Of a stretch of DNA of 48,010 nt, positions 33,478 to 43,321 are shown one piece after another. The position numbers and the translations under genes were made by a program. Every line of letters begins with the position of its first letter. Position 1 is the stretch's first letter. The DNA is from Ignavibacteriales bacterium (lineage in GTDB: Bacteria; Bacteroidota; Ignavibacteria; UBA10030). The notes beneath the pieces were generated by a model. It was not told where the DNA came from and did no database searches. It saw only the letters and a list, made by a program, of their open reading frames with translations. Location: positions 1 to 48,010 of the forward strand of contig JACQPT010000061.1 of the NCBI GenBank assembly GCA_016207415.1, given 5' to 3'.

Positions 33478-33747
33478 TTATTTTCTAATGTTGAGTTCCT
33501 GAATGATTTTCCTGTACCGCTCGATATCTTTTCGCTGCAAATAATCCAACAGGCGGCGACGTTTACCGACAAGCTTCAGTAACCCGAGCCGAGAGTGGTG
33601 GTCTTTGCCGTGACGCTCGAAATGCGGCGAAAGAGCGTCGATGTGTGCTGTCAGAATCGCAATCTGGACTTCAGGATTTCCCGTATCGTTCTGCTTCTTG
33701 CCGTATTTCTTGATGAATTCTGTCTTTTGTTCTTTGGTGATTGGCAT
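33478..33747 (-). CDS. rpsO: 30S ribosomal protein S15
   Basis: An 89-residue protein matching S15 along its length, with the signature [28 protein letters not shown] and KRRRLLDYL. It binds 16S rRNA in the platform early in assembly. It is positioned between ribF and pnp in the translation operon. Confidence 0.98.
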   Translation of the reverse strand: MPITKEQKTEFIKKYGKKQNDTGNPEVQIAILTAHIDALSPHFERHGKDHHSRLGLLKLVGKRRRLLDYLQRKDIERYRKIIQELNIRK

Positions 33748-33792
33748 GCGTGCTCCTTTTCACTTTTGCCGATAAGATAAAAACGAAAATCT

Positions 33793-34734
33793 TTATTGAT
33801 GGAACTCTCGTTGTAACTTCAAGCTCGCTTCTTTATCCTTGTCCATTTGTTGTATGAGCGCGGCGGCGGAATCGAATTTCAGCTCATCGCGCAACCTCCG
33901 GAGAAAATGCAGCTCGATCTCCCGGTCGTAAAGGTCTCCCTCAAAATCGAGGATGTTCACCTCGACGACGCGTTCACCATCACTGTGGAACGTCGGCCGG
34001 ACGCCGATGCTCGTCATACCGAAGCACTTCTTGCTGACTCCCTCAACCCGGACAAAGTAAATGCCATTCCTCGGGATCAGCTTTTTCGAAGAATTCGGCC
34101 GAATGTTTGCTGTGGGATACCCCAGCTCTTTTCCTCTGCCGTCACCACGAACAATCCTTCCGCCCAGGCTGTAGGGCCGTCCGATCAACTCAGAAGCATG
34201 TTCGATATTCCCTTCGAGGAGCTGTCGTCGAATTGCCGAGCTGCTCACGACTTCCTTGCCGACATACACAGGGTCGAGCGCAGTGATGGAAAAACCGAAT
34301 TCCTTCCCCAGTCTTTGCAGTTCCTTGATGTTTCCTTCCCGATCCCGGCCGAAATGGTGGTCGTAGCCTTCAACGACTTCCGAGACACCAATGCCCTCGA
34401 CGACATACCTGACGTAGAACTCGCGAAACGATTGCCGTGAAAACTCATAATCAAACTTGAGAATCAGGAGAACATCGACGCCGGATTCTTCAAAGAGTTT
34501 CTGGCGCTCCTCGACGGTGCTGAGAAGCTGCAGAGGCTCCTTATGTTTCCCGACGACCTCCTGCGGATGGGGCTCGAACGTTATGACGACGCTCCTCCCT
34601 TTCCGGCGCCGCGAACGCTCGACAACCTGCTGAATAATCGCCTGATGGGCACGGTGAAAGCCGTCAAAGGAGCCCACCGTAACGACGGAGTTTTTGTCGC
34701 GCTCGACCCCGCTAAGCTGGAACGCCCGCTTCAT
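33793..34734 (-). CDS. ribF: Bifunctional riboflavin kinase / FAD synthetase
   Basis: A 313-residue protein. The N-terminal nucleotidyltransferase domain has VTVGSFDGFHRAHQ (the HxGH-type motif appears as H-R-A-H) and SSSAIRRQL. The C-terminal flavokinase domain has the GRPYSLGGRIVRGDGRGKELGYPTANI region (seen as GDGRGKELGYPTANI) and catalytic Glu in VEVNILDF. It makes FMN and FAD. Its start overlaps the truB end by 23 bases. Confidence 0.96.
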   Translation of the reverse strand: MKRAFQLSGVERDKNSVVTVGSFDGFHRAHQAIIQQVVERSRRRKGRSVVITFEPHPQEVVGKHKEPLQLLSTVEERQKLFEESGVDVLLILKFDYEFSRQSFREFYVRYVVEGIGVSEVVEGYDHHFGRDREGNIKELQRLGKEFGFSITALDPVYVGKEVVSSSAIRRQLLEGNIEHASELIGRPYSLGGRIVRGDGRGKELGYPTANIRPNSSKKLIPRNGIYFVRVEGVSKKCFGMTSIGVRPTFHSDGERVVEVNILDFEGDLYDREIELHFLRRLRDELKFDSAAALIQQMDKDKEASLKLQREFHQ

Positions 34735-35449
34735 ATCTTGAGAACTGCTGTGTCCGCAATCGCTGCGCCAGGGCTACGAGCTCTTCTATGGTGGCCGCAT
34801 CCCCAACGCGATACTCACCAATGCGCGTCCGGCGCAACGAAGTGAGACACGCTCCGCAACCCAATTTCTGGCCGAGGTCGTTCACGAGACTGCGAACGTA
34901 TGTTCCCTTCGAACAGGCAGCGCGAAATTCTATGACCGGGATTTCGATTCGAACCGGCTCAAACTGGCGGATTTCAATATCCCGCGGCGCACGCTCGACA
35001 ACCCTTCCGCGTCGCGCGTATTTATAGAGAGGTTTCCCTCCAAATTTCGCGGCTGAATACATCGGCGGGGTTTGCCTCTGTCTTCCGACAAAGGCAGTCA
35101 TGACAAGGCGGACATCTTCCGGCTTCAACTCCGAGACGTCTTTTCTCTCTGTGACTTCTGTTTCCACATCGAAGCTCGGCGTTTGTATTCCCAGCTGCAA
35201 GGTTCCTTCATATTCCTTTGCGAGCCCCATAAATTCTTCAATGCGCTTCGTCATTGGCCCGGTACATACGATCAGGAGCCCACCCGCTTTGGGGTCGAGA
35301 GTTCCGGCGTGTCCCGCCCTGTTCACGTGAAACAGCGACCTCACCTTCTTCACAACATCCATCGAAGTCCAATCCAACGGCTTGTCCACCAGGATCATTT
35401 CACCCGAGCCGTTGAAATCCCAATTCTTTTTCAAAAGCATGTCCTTCAT
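34712..35449 (-). CDS. truB: tRNA pseudouridine-55 synthase
   Basis: A 245-residue protein with the TruB catalytic motif HAGTLDPKAGGLL (Asp the nucleophile), the N-terminal VDKPLDWTS, and RRGRVVERAPR and KGTYVRSLVNDLG further on. It modifies uridine 55 of tRNA. It overlaps rbfA by ATGA and ribF by 23 bases. The C-terminal PUA-like extension is short. Confidence 0.96.
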   Translation of the reverse strand: MKDMLLKKNWDFNGSGEMILVDKPLDWTSMDVVKKVRSLFHVNRAGHAGTLDPKAGGLLIVCTGPMTKRIEEFMGLAKEYEGTLQLGIQTPSFDVETEVTERKDVSELKPEDVRLVMTAFVGRQRQTPPMYSAAKFGGKPLYKYARRGRVVERAPRDIEIRQFEPVRIEIPVIEFRAACSKGTYVRSLVNDLGQKLGCGACLTSLRRTRIGEYRVGDAATIEELVALAQRLRTQQFSRYEAGVPA

Positions 35450-35817
35450 TCTTCTTTGGAGTCTGTGCGAGATTCTTCGTCTTTGTGGATTTTCTTGAAG
35501 ATTGTCTCAAGGTTCATAGCCTGGTCGATTGTCTCGTCAAGATAAAAAACGAGGGTAGGCGTGAATTTGATGCGAATGTTATGGCCGAGCGTTGAACGGA
35601 CAAAACTCTTCTGCGCCTCGAGCATTGCCAGGCTTTTTTGCTTCCTCGCCGCATCTCCAAAAATGCTGACGTAAATCTTTGCGATTTTAAGGTCAGGCGT
35701 CATGCGCACTTCTGTTACGGTCATGAACCCGTATTCTTCCATGGAGAAGTTGCGTTGAAAAATCGTACTCACTTCTTCCTTGACGATGGAAGCGACTTTC
35801 TCCGTTCGCACCGACAT
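35446..35817 (-). CDS. rbfA: Ribosome-binding factor A
   Basis: The frame is open to 35916 inside infB, but ATG 35817 has a GGAGG site and gives 123 residues. It matches RbfA: RTEKVASIVKEEVSTI at the start, ATP-independent KH-like fold with TPDLKIAKIYVSIFGD and the end LGHNIRIKFTPTLVFYLDET (key part RIKFTPTLVFYLD). It assists 30S maturation. It follows infB directly. Confidence 0.95.
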   Translation of the reverse strand: MSVRTEKVASIVKEEVSTIFQRNFSMEEYGFMTVTEVRMTPDLKIAKIYVSIFGDAARKQKSLAMLEAQKSFVRSTLGHNIRIKFTPTLVFYLDETIDQAMNLETIFKKIHKDEESRTDSKEE

Positions 35818-35819
35818 CG

Positions 35820-38450
35820 TTACGCCTCCAGCTTCCGCTTGGTTTCCACAATCTTGTATGCCTCGACAATGTCGCCCACCTTCACGTCGTTGAAGTTTTC
35901 GAGGCTGATACCGCATTCAAACCCCTGTTCCACTTCGCGTACGTCATCTTTGAAGCGTTTCAGGGAAGCGATCCCTCCGTCAAACACCACGACGCCGTCA
36001 CGGACCAGACGAACCTTGTTGTTGCGCACGATTGTGCCGTCTTTGACGTGGCAGCCGGCGATCGTGCCAACCTTGGAAATCTTGAAAATCTCGCGAACTT
36101 CAACGGTGGCCATGACCTCTTCCGACACCGTGGGCGCAAGCATGCCTTCCAGAGCATTTTTGACGTCGTTGATTGCATCGTAAATGATGTTATACAGCCG
36201 GATGTCCACATTCTCGTGCTCTGCAAGCCGGCGTGCATTCAGGTTGGGCCGAACGTGAAATCCAACGATCACTGCCTGCGACGCAGCGGCGAGGAGGACG
36301 TCCGATTCCGAAATTCCACCGACTCCTTTGTGAATGACATGCACATTCACTTCCTTCGTCGAGAGACGCAGCAGGGAGTCTGCCAGTGCTTCCACGGAAC
36401 CGTCCACGTCTCCTTTGACAATGACCAGCAAATCGCGAACCTGACCTTCTTTGATCTGCTTTGAAATGTCGTCGAGCGTAATGCGGCGTCGCTGGCGGAA
36501 ATCCTGCTCTCGTTTCAGTTGTTGTCGCCGCAGACTGATTTCTCGGGTCTGGCGTTCGTCGGAAAGGACAACAAAATCGTCCCCTGCCTGAGGAATGCCG
36601 TCAAAGCCTATTACTTGAACGGGTTGGGACGGTTTGGCAACCTCCACACGTCGGCCACGCTCATCAAACATGGCCCGGACTCTCCCGCTCCAGATGCCGC
36701 AGATGAAAGAATCTCCGATCCTCAGCGAGCCTTTCTGCACGAGCACGGTGCTGGTAATACCTTTCCCCTTGTCGAGCTCGGCTTCGATGACGACTCCACG
36801 CGAGAGACGGTCGGGGTTCGCCTTGAGGTCCAGAATCTCGGCCTCAAGGAGAATTTTCTCAAGCAGCTGGTCGACATTCTTCCCCGTGCGAGCTGAAAGT
36901 TCTACGGATTGGTTCTTGCCGCCGTATTCCTCCACGAGAAGTCCTTTTTCCGCCAGCTGCTGTTTAATACGGTCTGGGTTGGCTTCCGGCTTGTCCGTTT
37001 TGTTGATCGCAACAACCATCGGAACGTTGGCCGCCTGGGCATGACTGATCGCTTCCACCGTTTGTGGCATCACACTATCGTCCGCAGCAACGACGAGGAC
37101 GACGATATCCGTCACTTTCGCGCCGCGTGCTCGCATGGCGGTGAAGGCCTCGTGGCCCGGAGTGTCGAGAAACGTGATTTGTCTCCCGCTTGCCAGAGTC
37201 AGTTCGTACGCGCCTATGTGCTGCGTAATGCCCCCCGCTTCTCCTGCCACAACATTTGCGCTTCGTATGTAATCCAGAAGAGAAGTTTTCCCATGGTCCA
37301 CATGCCCCATGATTGTCACGACAGGAGGCCGAGGTTTCAGGGAGGTCGTGTCGTCCGGGCTATCTTCCAGGACGTCGGCAGCAAACTCATCTTCGAATGC
37401 GACCTGGAAGCCGAACTCGTCCGCTACAAGCGTGATCGTGTCCTTGTCCAGACGCTGGTTGATCGAAACCATCATGCCGAAGCTCATGACCTTCTGAATC
37501 ACTTCGGCGACGGATACACGCATAAGGTTCGCCAGCTCGCCCACAGTGACGAACTCCGTAACTTTGACCCTTGTTTTGTCACGTTCGATTTCCTCAAGCA
37601 GTCGCTGCGCCTCTTCTTCGCGTTTTTCCTTCTTCTTCCTGCGGAATGTGGCGCGGGAAGCGGCCTGCGCTTCATCAATGCCGGCAAGAGTTTCCCGAAT
37701 GGCCTTTTCTACTTCAACCTCGTCCACCTCCGCCCTTCGCACTTTCTTCCGTTTGCGGGCCTTGACTTCCTCATCTTCGACCTCCACAGGCACTTTAACC
37801 TGCTTCACATCCTCGCGGATCTTCTTTTTCTTCTTCTTCTTTTTCTTTTCTTCTTCCCCTTCGGCAGGCTGAGGCCGGGCTACGGGCGGCGGCGGCGTAA
37901 TCTCGATTTTTCCCTTGATCTTGAGGCCACCCTTCGCGCGGGCAACAAGTTTTTCAAGCGGAGATGACATCCCGTCTTTCTTCTTGGCGGGAGATTTTGC
38001 CTTCGGAGCTTCTTCCTCGACAGCCGGTGCCAGCGGCGGCATTTCAACTGCAACTTCTTTAGCATGTACTGGGGCCGGAGGAGCTTCCACAGCGGCTACG
38101 GATGTCTTGGCCTCGACAGCAACGGCTCTGGGTTCTTCGACGGCCTCTTCCACTTTCGCCGACACAACCACTTCTTCCTCCTTGTGGGAGGCTTTTTTCT
38201 CCGGCTTTTCCGCCTGCTCTTTTTTGCGCGTCGTTCGGAATTCCTGAACCTTTCTATGATGCCGGTCAGCAACGTCTTTTTCCTTTTTGAAGTGACCCGT
38301 GATGGCATGCATCATGTCCTCCGTCACGATGCTCATATGGTTCTTGACCTCGTATCCTTTTTTCTTCAAGAACTCGATGATCGTGTCACTCGACAGGTTC
38401 AGTTCTGTCGCGAGCTTATAGATTTTTGTCTTTTTCGCTGCTTCAGCCAT
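35820..38450 (-). CDS. infB: Translation initiation factor IF-2
   Basis: An 876-residue protein with a small N-terminal IF2N domain (about 5-55), a long charged low-complexity linker (about 60-290) including nine consecutive lysines (202-210) and a second IF2N-like segment near 297-350. The GTPase domain begins with G1 GHVDHGKT at 382-389, then [16 protein letters not shown] and the SARTGKN loop. Domains II-IV follow and end in [13 protein letters not shown]. It recruits initiator tRNA to the 30S subunit. It lies between nusA and rbfA. Confidence 0.98.
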   Translation of the reverse strand: MAEAAKKTKIYKLATELNLSSDTIIEFLKKKGYEVKNHMSIVTEDMMHAITGHFKKEKDVADRHHRKVQEFRTTRKKEQAEKPEKKASHKEEEVVVSAKVEEAVEEPRAVAVEAKTSVAAVEAPPAPVHAKEVAVEMPPLAPAVEEEAPKAKSPAKKKDGMSSPLEKLVARAKGGLKIKGKIEITPPPPVARPQPAEGEEEKKKKKKKKKIREDVKQVKVPVEVEDEEVKARKRKKVRRAEVDEVEVEKAIRETLAGIDEAQAASRATFRRKKKEKREEEAQRLLEEIERDKTRVKVTEFVTVGELANLMRVSVAEVIQKVMSFGMMVSINQRLDKDTITLVADEFGFQVAFEDEFAADVLEDSPDDTTSLKPRPPVVTIMGHVDHGKTSLLDYIRSANVVAGEAGGITQHIGAYELTLASGRQITFLDTPGHEAFTAMRARGAKVTDIVVLVVAADDSVMPQTVEAISHAQAANVPMVVAINKTDKPEANPDRIKQQLAEKGLLVEEYGGKNQSVELSARTGKNVDQLLEKILLEAEILDLKANPDRLSRGVVIEAELDKGKGITSTVLVQKGSLRIGDSFICGIWSGRVRAMFDERGRRVEVAKPSQPVQVIGFDGIPQAGDDFVVLSDERQTREISLRRQQLKREQDFRQRRRITLDDISKQIKEGQVRDLLVIVKGDVDGSVEALADSLLRLSTKEVNVHVIHKGVGGISESDVLLAAASQAVIVGFHVRPNLNARRLAEHENVDIRLYNIIYDAINDVKNALEGMLAPTVSEEVMATVEVREIFKISKVGTIAGCHVKDGTIVRNNKVRLVRDGVVVFDGGIASLKRFKDDVREVEQGFECGISLENFNDVKVGDIVEAYKIVETKRKLEA

Positions 38451-38479
38451 ACGTGATGATTCTCGGGCGGTCTCGGACG

Positions 38480-39874
38480 TTATTCGCCTGACGGTTTTTC
38501 TTTGGTTTTTTCTTCGGTTTCCGCTTGTGCCGATTCTCCAGCGCCATTTTCGGAGGAAACAGGTTCTGATGGCTGTTCCGCTGCCTTTGTCGGCTGAGCG
38601 CTTGGGACGGTGACGCTCTCGTCTTCATCCTCGATTTCGGCCTCTTCCAATCCCTTCTTCAGCATGGCCACAATCTCGTCGATCTTTTCGCGTTCCAATC
38701 CGAACGTCTCAACCAGCAGCTCCGGTTTGGCCTGGAGGACATCCCGGACAGTTTCGTAGCCTTCATCGAAGAATTTATGGAAAAGCAACTCGCCCAATTC
38801 CTCGCGGAACTCGGAAAGGTCCATATCGTATTCATCCTCGCCGCCTTCCTTCAACACCTGGATTTCGAACCCTGTGAGTTTCGATGCAAGACGGACATTC
38901 TGGCCATTTTTCCCGATCGCGAGCGAAACCTGGTCGTTGGCGACCAGCACCGTCGCCTTCTTGTTCTCGTTATCAACCTGCAATTCTTTCAGTTTTGCCG
39001 GCGCCAGAGCGCGCGTGATGAACACGTTAGGGTCTTCGGTGAAGTTGATGACATCGATGTTCTCGTTGTTTAATTCTCTCACGATCGCATGAATTCGGAC
39101 GCCCTTCATTCCCACACACGCTCCCACTGCGTCGATACGGTCGTCGTGGGAAACGACGGCGACTTTTGCTCGATCGCCGGGCTCACGTGCAATCCGCTTG
39201 ATCTCGATGATGCCGTCGTAGATTTCGGGGATTTCGACCTCAAACAGGCGCATTAGGAACTGAGGGTCGGTGCGGGAAATAATCACCACCGGATTCCCGG
39301 CGCCTTTTCGGACTTCCTTCACAATCGCCCTGATGGTATCGCCCTTTTTGTAGCGCTCTTTGTAGATTTGCTCGCTCCGGGGAAGGATCAGTTCATTCTT
39401 GTTATGGAGGACGAGGATTTCTCCTTTTCCTTTGCGGATCTGGTAAATCTCGCCCACGACAATTTCGCCGATCGAGCCAGTGTATTCGTTATAGATCGCT
39501 TCGCGCTCGATCTCTTTGATTCTCTGGTTCAGATTTTGTTTGGCACTGATAACGAGGCGCCTTCCAAACGATTCCAGAGGGACAATTTCGACAAACTCCT
39601 CGCCAACCTCGATATCCTCGCCGCTTTTTTTACGTGCCTCTTTCAGCTCAATTTGAGTCGAAGCATCCTGGACGGTCTCGACCACCGCTTTCTCCAGATA
39701 GATTTCGATGTCCCCCTTGTCCATGTTCACGACCACGTCGTACTTGGCTTCGAGGCCGTATTTCTTCTTGACCATCATGCCAAAAATATCTTCAACGATT
39801 CCGACAAGGATGTCTTTGTCTATTCCTTTTTCACGAACCATCTGAGCAAATGATTCGACTATTTCATGGTTCAT
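38480..39874 (-). CDS. nusA: Transcription termination/antitermination factor NusA
   Basis: A 464-residue protein with the N-terminal RNA-polymerase-binding domain (about 1-130), S1 domain (IVVGEIYQIRKGKGEI), and KH1/KH2 domains (VGACVGMKGVRIHAI, AIGKNGQNVRLASKLTG). The C-terminus is acidic and Ala/Glu/Pro-rich, without full AR2 repeats. It modulates pausing, termination and antitermination. The operon leader contains a terminator hairpin on which NusA might act. Confidence 0.96.
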   Translation of the reverse strand: MNHEIVESFAQMVREKGIDKDILVGIVEDIFGMMVKKKYGLEAKYDVVVNMDKGDIEIYLEKAVVETVQDASTQIELKEARKKSGEDIEVGEEFVEIVPLESFGRRLVISAKQNLNQRIKEIEREAIYNEYTGSIGEIVVGEIYQIRKGKGEILVLHNKNELILPRSEQIYKERYKKGDTIRAIVKEVRKGAGNPVVIISRTDPQFLMRLFEVEIPEIYDGIIEIKRIAREPGDRAKVAVVSHDDRIDAVGACVGMKGVRIHAIVRELNNENIDVINFTEDPNVFITRALAPAKLKELQVDNENKKATVLVANDQVSLAIGKNGQNVRLASKLTGFEIQVLKEGGEDEYDMDLSEFREELGELLFHKFFDEGYETVRDVLQAKPELLVETFGLEREKIDEIVAMLKKGLEEAEIEDEDESVTVPSAQPTKAAEQPSEPVSSENGAGESAQAETEEKTKEKPSGE

Positions 39875-39892
39875 TTCTTTCCTCCAGCATTG

Positions 39893-40354
39893 CTACCACG
39901 GTAGCTCTTCCTTCGTTTCAATAATTTGTGAGAATTCGAGAGTCAGCGGCTCGCCTGTGTCAGACGAGAACGTAATCCGCTCGCCGGCCACGCCCGCCAA
40001 TGTCCCTGTCAGCGATCTCGCTTCGGTGTCCATCCGGTAACGCACCCTGTACTTTCGGCCGATATTTTTGCGGTATTGCCGCAGGAGTTTCAGTGGTTTG
40101 TCGATTCCGGGTGATGAAATCTCCAGATGATAGTCATCGCCGACGGCTTCCTGCACTCGCAGAACCCTGCTGAGTTCTCTGCTGATTTCGGCGCACTGTT
40201 CGATCGTGACGCCCTCATCGGTATCGACTAAAGCCTGGATGAATTGTTCGCCACGCTCGCTCCTAACCTGCACATCCACAAGGAAAGCATTCTTTGCCTC
40301 CAGGATGGGCAGGATCGACCCTTCGATTTTCCGCTTTATTTCACTCAAGGACAT
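39893..40354 (-). CDS. rimP: Ribosome maturation factor RimP
   Basis: A 153-residue protein of normal length for RimP (YhbC). The N-terminal alpha/beta domain contains LEAKNAFLVDVQV and the characteristic VDTDEGVTIEQCAEISRELSR (key part EQCAEISRELSR) and DYHLEISSPGIDKPLK. The C-terminal SH3-like domain has GTLAGVAGERITF. It is the first gene of the operon. A T tract belonging to the leader terminator sits five bases before the ATG, leaving no Shine-Dalgarno sequence. Confidence 0.95.
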   Translation of the reverse strand: MSLSEIKRKIEGSILPILEAKNAFLVDVQVRSERGEQFIQALVDTDEGVTIEQCAEISRELSRVLRVQEAVGDDYHLEISSPGIDKPLKLLRQYRKNIGRKYRVRYRMDTEARSLTGTLAGVAGERITFSSDTGEPLTLEFSQIIETKEELPW

Positions 40355-40359
40355 ACTTC

Positions 40360-40388
40360 AAAAAAAATAGCCCGTTACAGCGGGCTAT
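40360..40388 (-). terminator. Leader terminator (attenuator) before rimP-nusA-infB
   Basis: On the - strand an 8-base-pair stem ATAGCCCG/CGGGCTAT (40388-40381 with 40374-40367) with a 6-base loop is followed by eight T residues ending at 40360. It lies between the promoter at 40406-40434 and the rimP start at 40354, so it can act inside the leader of the operon. Confidence 0.8.
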
Positions 40389-40405
40389 CCACGAAACACG
40401 AATAT

Positions 40406-40434
40406 AATATAGCGATTAGGGCTTGAAGAAGCAA
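40406..40434 (-). promoter_or_regulatory. Candidate promoter of the rimP-nusA-infB operon
   Basis: On the - strand TTGCTT (40434-40429), 17 bases and TATATT (40411-40406) predict a start near 40399, about 11 bases before the terminator stem. Confidence 0.5.
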
Positions 40435-40519
40435 GCGGTATTCCGAGGAAACCTCGCAGGTCTCGTCCGCAATCTCGTGAGCCCTGTCAGCTTGGACTGT
40501 GGAGTCGCATCCGTTTTCA

Positions 40520-41236
40520 TTAGAAATTCGTCACCACATGATGTTTTTTGTAGAATTCGGACACGATGTCGGCTGCTTCGATTGGGTCGTCGGTCAGACG
40601 AAAAAGATCGAGGTCTTTTGAAGAAATCATTCCTGTTTTCAGCACTTTGCTCGAGATCCACTCCACGAGGCCATGCCAGTATTCCTTTCCCATCAACACG
40701 ACGGGAAAAGGCCTCGTCTTGTGTGTTTGTATGAGCGTAATTGCTTCGAAGAATTCATCGAGCGTTCCGAATCCGCCGGGTAGTACGACAAAACCGTGCG
40801 CATACTTGACAAACATGACCTTGCGCACGAAAAAATGTCTGAACGTAATAGATTTCTTCTTGTCGACAAACTGGTTCATCGCTTCTTCGAAGGGCAATTC
40901 GATTGCAACACCAATGGAACCGCCGCCCTGTTCCCTGGCACCTTTGTTCCCCGCTTCCATAATGCCGGGGCCTCCGCCGGTTAATACGTTAAAACCTCTC
41001 TTGACAAGTTCCTTCGAAACTTCTACTGCCATTTCGTAATACAGTGTCCCGGGTTGGGTCCTGGCCGACCCGAAAACGGACACGAGGTTCTGGTGCTTCG
41101 ACATGGTTGAGAAGCCCTCGACAAATTCCGCCATAATACGGAACAAACGCCAGAGGTCGTCCTGCGCCCCAAGAAGCTGGCGCAATTGCAGGTCCTGGCG
41201 CTCATCGTATAAAGTTCGATCATTCTGCTGTTCCAT
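40520..41236 (-). CDS. LOG-family (TIGR00730) nucleotide phosphoribohydrolase-like protein
   Basis: A 238-residue Rossmann-fold protein with GGGPGIMEAGNKGA and the family motif PGGFGTLDEFFE (PGGXGTXXE). Older databases call these lysine decarboxylases, but characterised members hydrolyse cytokinin riboside or purine 5'-monophosphates to free base. An N-terminal helical stretch of about 50 residues precedes the core. The ATG is preceded by GGGAGG. It lies ten bases after trpG, likely co-transcribed. Confidence 0.9.
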   Translation of the reverse strand: MEQQNDRTLYDERQDLQLRQLLGAQDDLWRLFRIMAEFVEGFSTMSKHQNLVSVFGSARTQPGTLYYEMAVEVSKELVKRGFNVLTGGGPGIMEAGNKGAREQGGGSIGVAIELPFEEAMNQFVDKKKSITFRHFFVRKVMFVKYAHGFVVLPGGFGTLDEFFEAITLIQTHKTRPFPVVLMGKEYWHGLVEWISSKVLKTGMISSKDLDLFRLTDDPIEAADIVSEFYKKHHVVTNF

Positions 41237-41246
41237 AAACCTCCCT

Positions 41247-41813
41247 TTATTTCAAGATGAGAAAATTCTTGAGAATTTTCTTTCCATGTTCCGTAGCAAT
41301 TGATTCTGGATGGAACTGAACTCCGTAGGTAGGATAGGTTCTGTGTTTTACTCCCATGACGGTCCCGTCGTCGGTCCAGGCTGTCAGCTGCAAGTCCTCG
41401 GGAAGTGAATCTTTTTCGACCACGAGCGAATGGTACCGGGCAGCGGTGAAGGGCGAAGGCACGTTTTTGAAAACATCTCTTCCGTTGTGAAGGATTTGCG
41501 ACGTTTTTCCGTGGAAGATTTTGTCGGCCTTCACGACCTTCGCACCAAAGGCCTCTCCGATAGACTGATGGCCAAGACAGACTCCAAGGATAGGAATCTC
41601 TTTATGGAGTCTTTTGATGAGCTCGACAGAAATCCCGGCTTGCTTTGGTGTACACGGGCCAGGCGAAATAACGATTGCGTCAGGTTTCATGTTGGCGATA
41701 TCATCCACGGTCAGCGCATCATTCCGAAAGACAGTCTGTTCGGCACCGAGCTCCCCCAGATACTGGACAAGGTTATAGGTGAATGAGTCGTAGTTATCGA
41801 TAACAAGAATCAT
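41247..41813 (-). CDS. trpG: Anthranilate/aminodeoxychorismate synthase glutamine amidotransferase
   Basis: A 188-residue class I glutamine amidotransferase. It begins VIDNYDSFTYNLVQYLG, has the oxyanion segment SPGPCTPKQAG, the nucleophile Cys in LGVCLGHQSIGEAFG and the His-X-Glu pair in VQFHPESI. It supplies ammonia to the synthase subunit encoded directly upstream. TrpG and PabA cannot be separated by sequence alone. Confidence 0.93.
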   Translation of the reverse strand: MILVIDNYDSFTYNLVQYLGELGAEQTVFRNDALTVDDIANMKPDAIVISPGPCTPKQAGISVELIKRLHKEIPILGVCLGHQSIGEAFGAKVVKADKIFHGKTSQILHNGRDVFKNVPSPFTAARYHSLVVEKDSLPEDLQLTAWTDDGTVMGVKHRTYPTYGVQFHPESIATEHGKKILKNFLILK

Positions 41814-41830
41814 AGGTTGCCCAAGGACTC

Positions 41831-43321
41831 TTACGAAGTCAGCATTTCGACGGCTTTTAAATTCGCCGCGAGTTTTTCCATCGTTTCCTGGAACTCTCGT
41901 TCGGGCGTTGAATCGTGGACAATACCTGCTCCGGCCTGAAAATGCAAAATTCCATCTTTTGCAACGATGGTTCTAATGGCAATGCAGGAATCGAGATTTC
42001 CAGAGAAATCGATGTAACCCACAGCGCCACCATAAACGCCGCGCCGGGAGGGTTCCAGCTCGGTAATGATTTCCATCGCGCGGATTTTTGGCGCGCCCGT
42101 GAGCGTGCCCGCGGGAAAACACGCAAAGAGCGCGTCGATGGCGGAAAGGTCTTTTCGCAGTTTCCCCTTGACGCTGGAGACAATATGCATAACGTGCGAG
42201 TACCGCTCGACCGCCATGAGTTCCGTCACCTCAACGCTGCCGAATTCGCTAATCCGTCCGAGGTCATTTCTGCCGAGGTCAACAAGCATAAGATGTTCTG
42301 CACGCTCTTTTGCGTCGTTCATCAACTCACGCTCCAGGACAGCGTCTTCTGCTGCCGTGGCGCCCCGCCGCCGTGTGCCGGCAATGGGCCGTGTCTCCAC
42401 CGTACCCCGGTCAACGCGCACAAGCATCTCCGGCGACGACCCGATGACGGAAAACCCGCCCATGTTCAGGAAATACATGTACGGCGAAGGGTTGATCAGA
42501 CGAATCTCCCGATAAACGTCGAAAGGTGGAACCGACGCCGGCCTCCTCAGTTTCTGTGAAAGCACAGCTTGGAAAATATCTCCGTCCGCGATGTAACGTT
42601 TCACTCTTTCCACAGCGTGGAAAAATTGTTTCTGGGGGAACTCATGGATGATCGAGCCGTTTGCCTGGTGGCGTGTCAACGCTCCCGCAATGTCTTTCTT
42701 CAGTAACTCCTTAAATCTCTCGATCTCGGCGACCGCTTTCGTGTATTCGCGTCGTAAGTCGGCATCCGGCACGTCGGGAGTTGGGATGTATGCGTTCGAA
42801 ACGATAAACAATCGATGCATCACGTTATCGAAAATGACAACGGTATCGTAGAACATTAACATCGCATCAGGGACATGGAGTGCATCGTCAGTGTGAAGCG
42901 GCACGTTTTCGACAAGCTGAACGGACTCATAGCCAAAGTAGCCGACGGCCCCGCCCGACAACCTCGGCAATCCCGGTACGCTCACGGACTTGAAGTGCGC
43001 GAAAATGTTCTTCAACGCGTCCAAAGGATGGCTGCTTCCTTGGACGAGCTTTGGAGCTACCTGGACATCCTGATGGCGTGGCGTGACCCGGAATTGCTTT
43101 CCGTGGATTTCAAAAATCATAAAAGGGTCAAAACCCAGAAACGAGTATCTTGCGAGCTTCTCTCCGCCTTCGATGCTTTCCAGCAGGAAAGAATAAGGCG
43201 ATTCATCCTTCAGCTTGAGGTAGACCGAGACGGGCGTTTCGGTGTCTGCCAGAAGCGTATCGAATACAGGAACGACGTTACCTTTGGTGCAGAGGTTCTT
43301 GAATTGTTCAAACGCAGTCAT
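41831..43321 (-). CDS. trpE: Anthranilate synthase component I
   Basis: The frame opens at 43351, but ATG 43321 overlaps the thioesterase stop as ATGA and gives 496 residues. The N-terminal regulatory region has SFLLESIEGGEKLARYSFLG (LLES is the tryptophan-feedback motif of TrpE), favouring TrpE over PabB. The catalytic domain includes DGDIFQAVLSQ, RPIAGTRRRG, LVDLGRNDLGR and the closing IQAGAGIV-like FQAGAGIVHDS. It converts chorismate plus ammonia to anthranilate. The rest of the trp genes are not in the window. Confidence 0.92.
   Translation of the reverse strand: MTAFEQFKNLCTKGNVVPVFDTLLADTETPVSVYLKLKDESPYSFLLESIEGGEKLARYSFLGFDPFMIFEIHGKQFRVTPRHQDVQVAPKLVQGSSHPLDALKNIFAHFKSVSVPGLPRLSGGAVGYFGYESVQLVENVPLHTDDALHVPDAMLMFYDTVVIFDNVMHRLFIVSNAYIPTPDVPDADLRREYTKAVAEIERFKELLKKDIAGALTRHQANGSIIHEFPQKQFFHAVERVKRYIADGDIFQAVLSQKLRRPASVPPFDVYREIRLINPSPYMYFLNMGGFSVIGSSPEMLVRVDRGTVETRPIAGTRRRGATAAEDAVLERELMNDAKERAEHLMLVDLGRNDLGRISEFGSVEVTELMAVERYSHVMHIVSSVKGKLRKDLSAIDALFACFPAGTLTGAPKIRAMEIITELEPSRRGVYGGAVGYIDFSGNLDSCIAIRTIVAKDGILHFQAGAGIVHDSTPEREFQETMEKLAANLKAVEMLTS

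Noticed and set aside
37801-37865. Poly-lysine tract of infB as a programmed frameshift site
   Set aside because: Lysine-rich linkers are common in IF-2 and no alternative downstream frame product is evident.
36909-37967. 352-codon + strand open frame
   Set aside because: It is opposite infB, and its composition mirrors the charged linker of IF-2; no domain is recognisable.
41247-43321. pabA/pabB instead of trpG/trpE
   Set aside because: The LLES motif in component I favours TrpE; still, the amidotransferase may serve both pathways.
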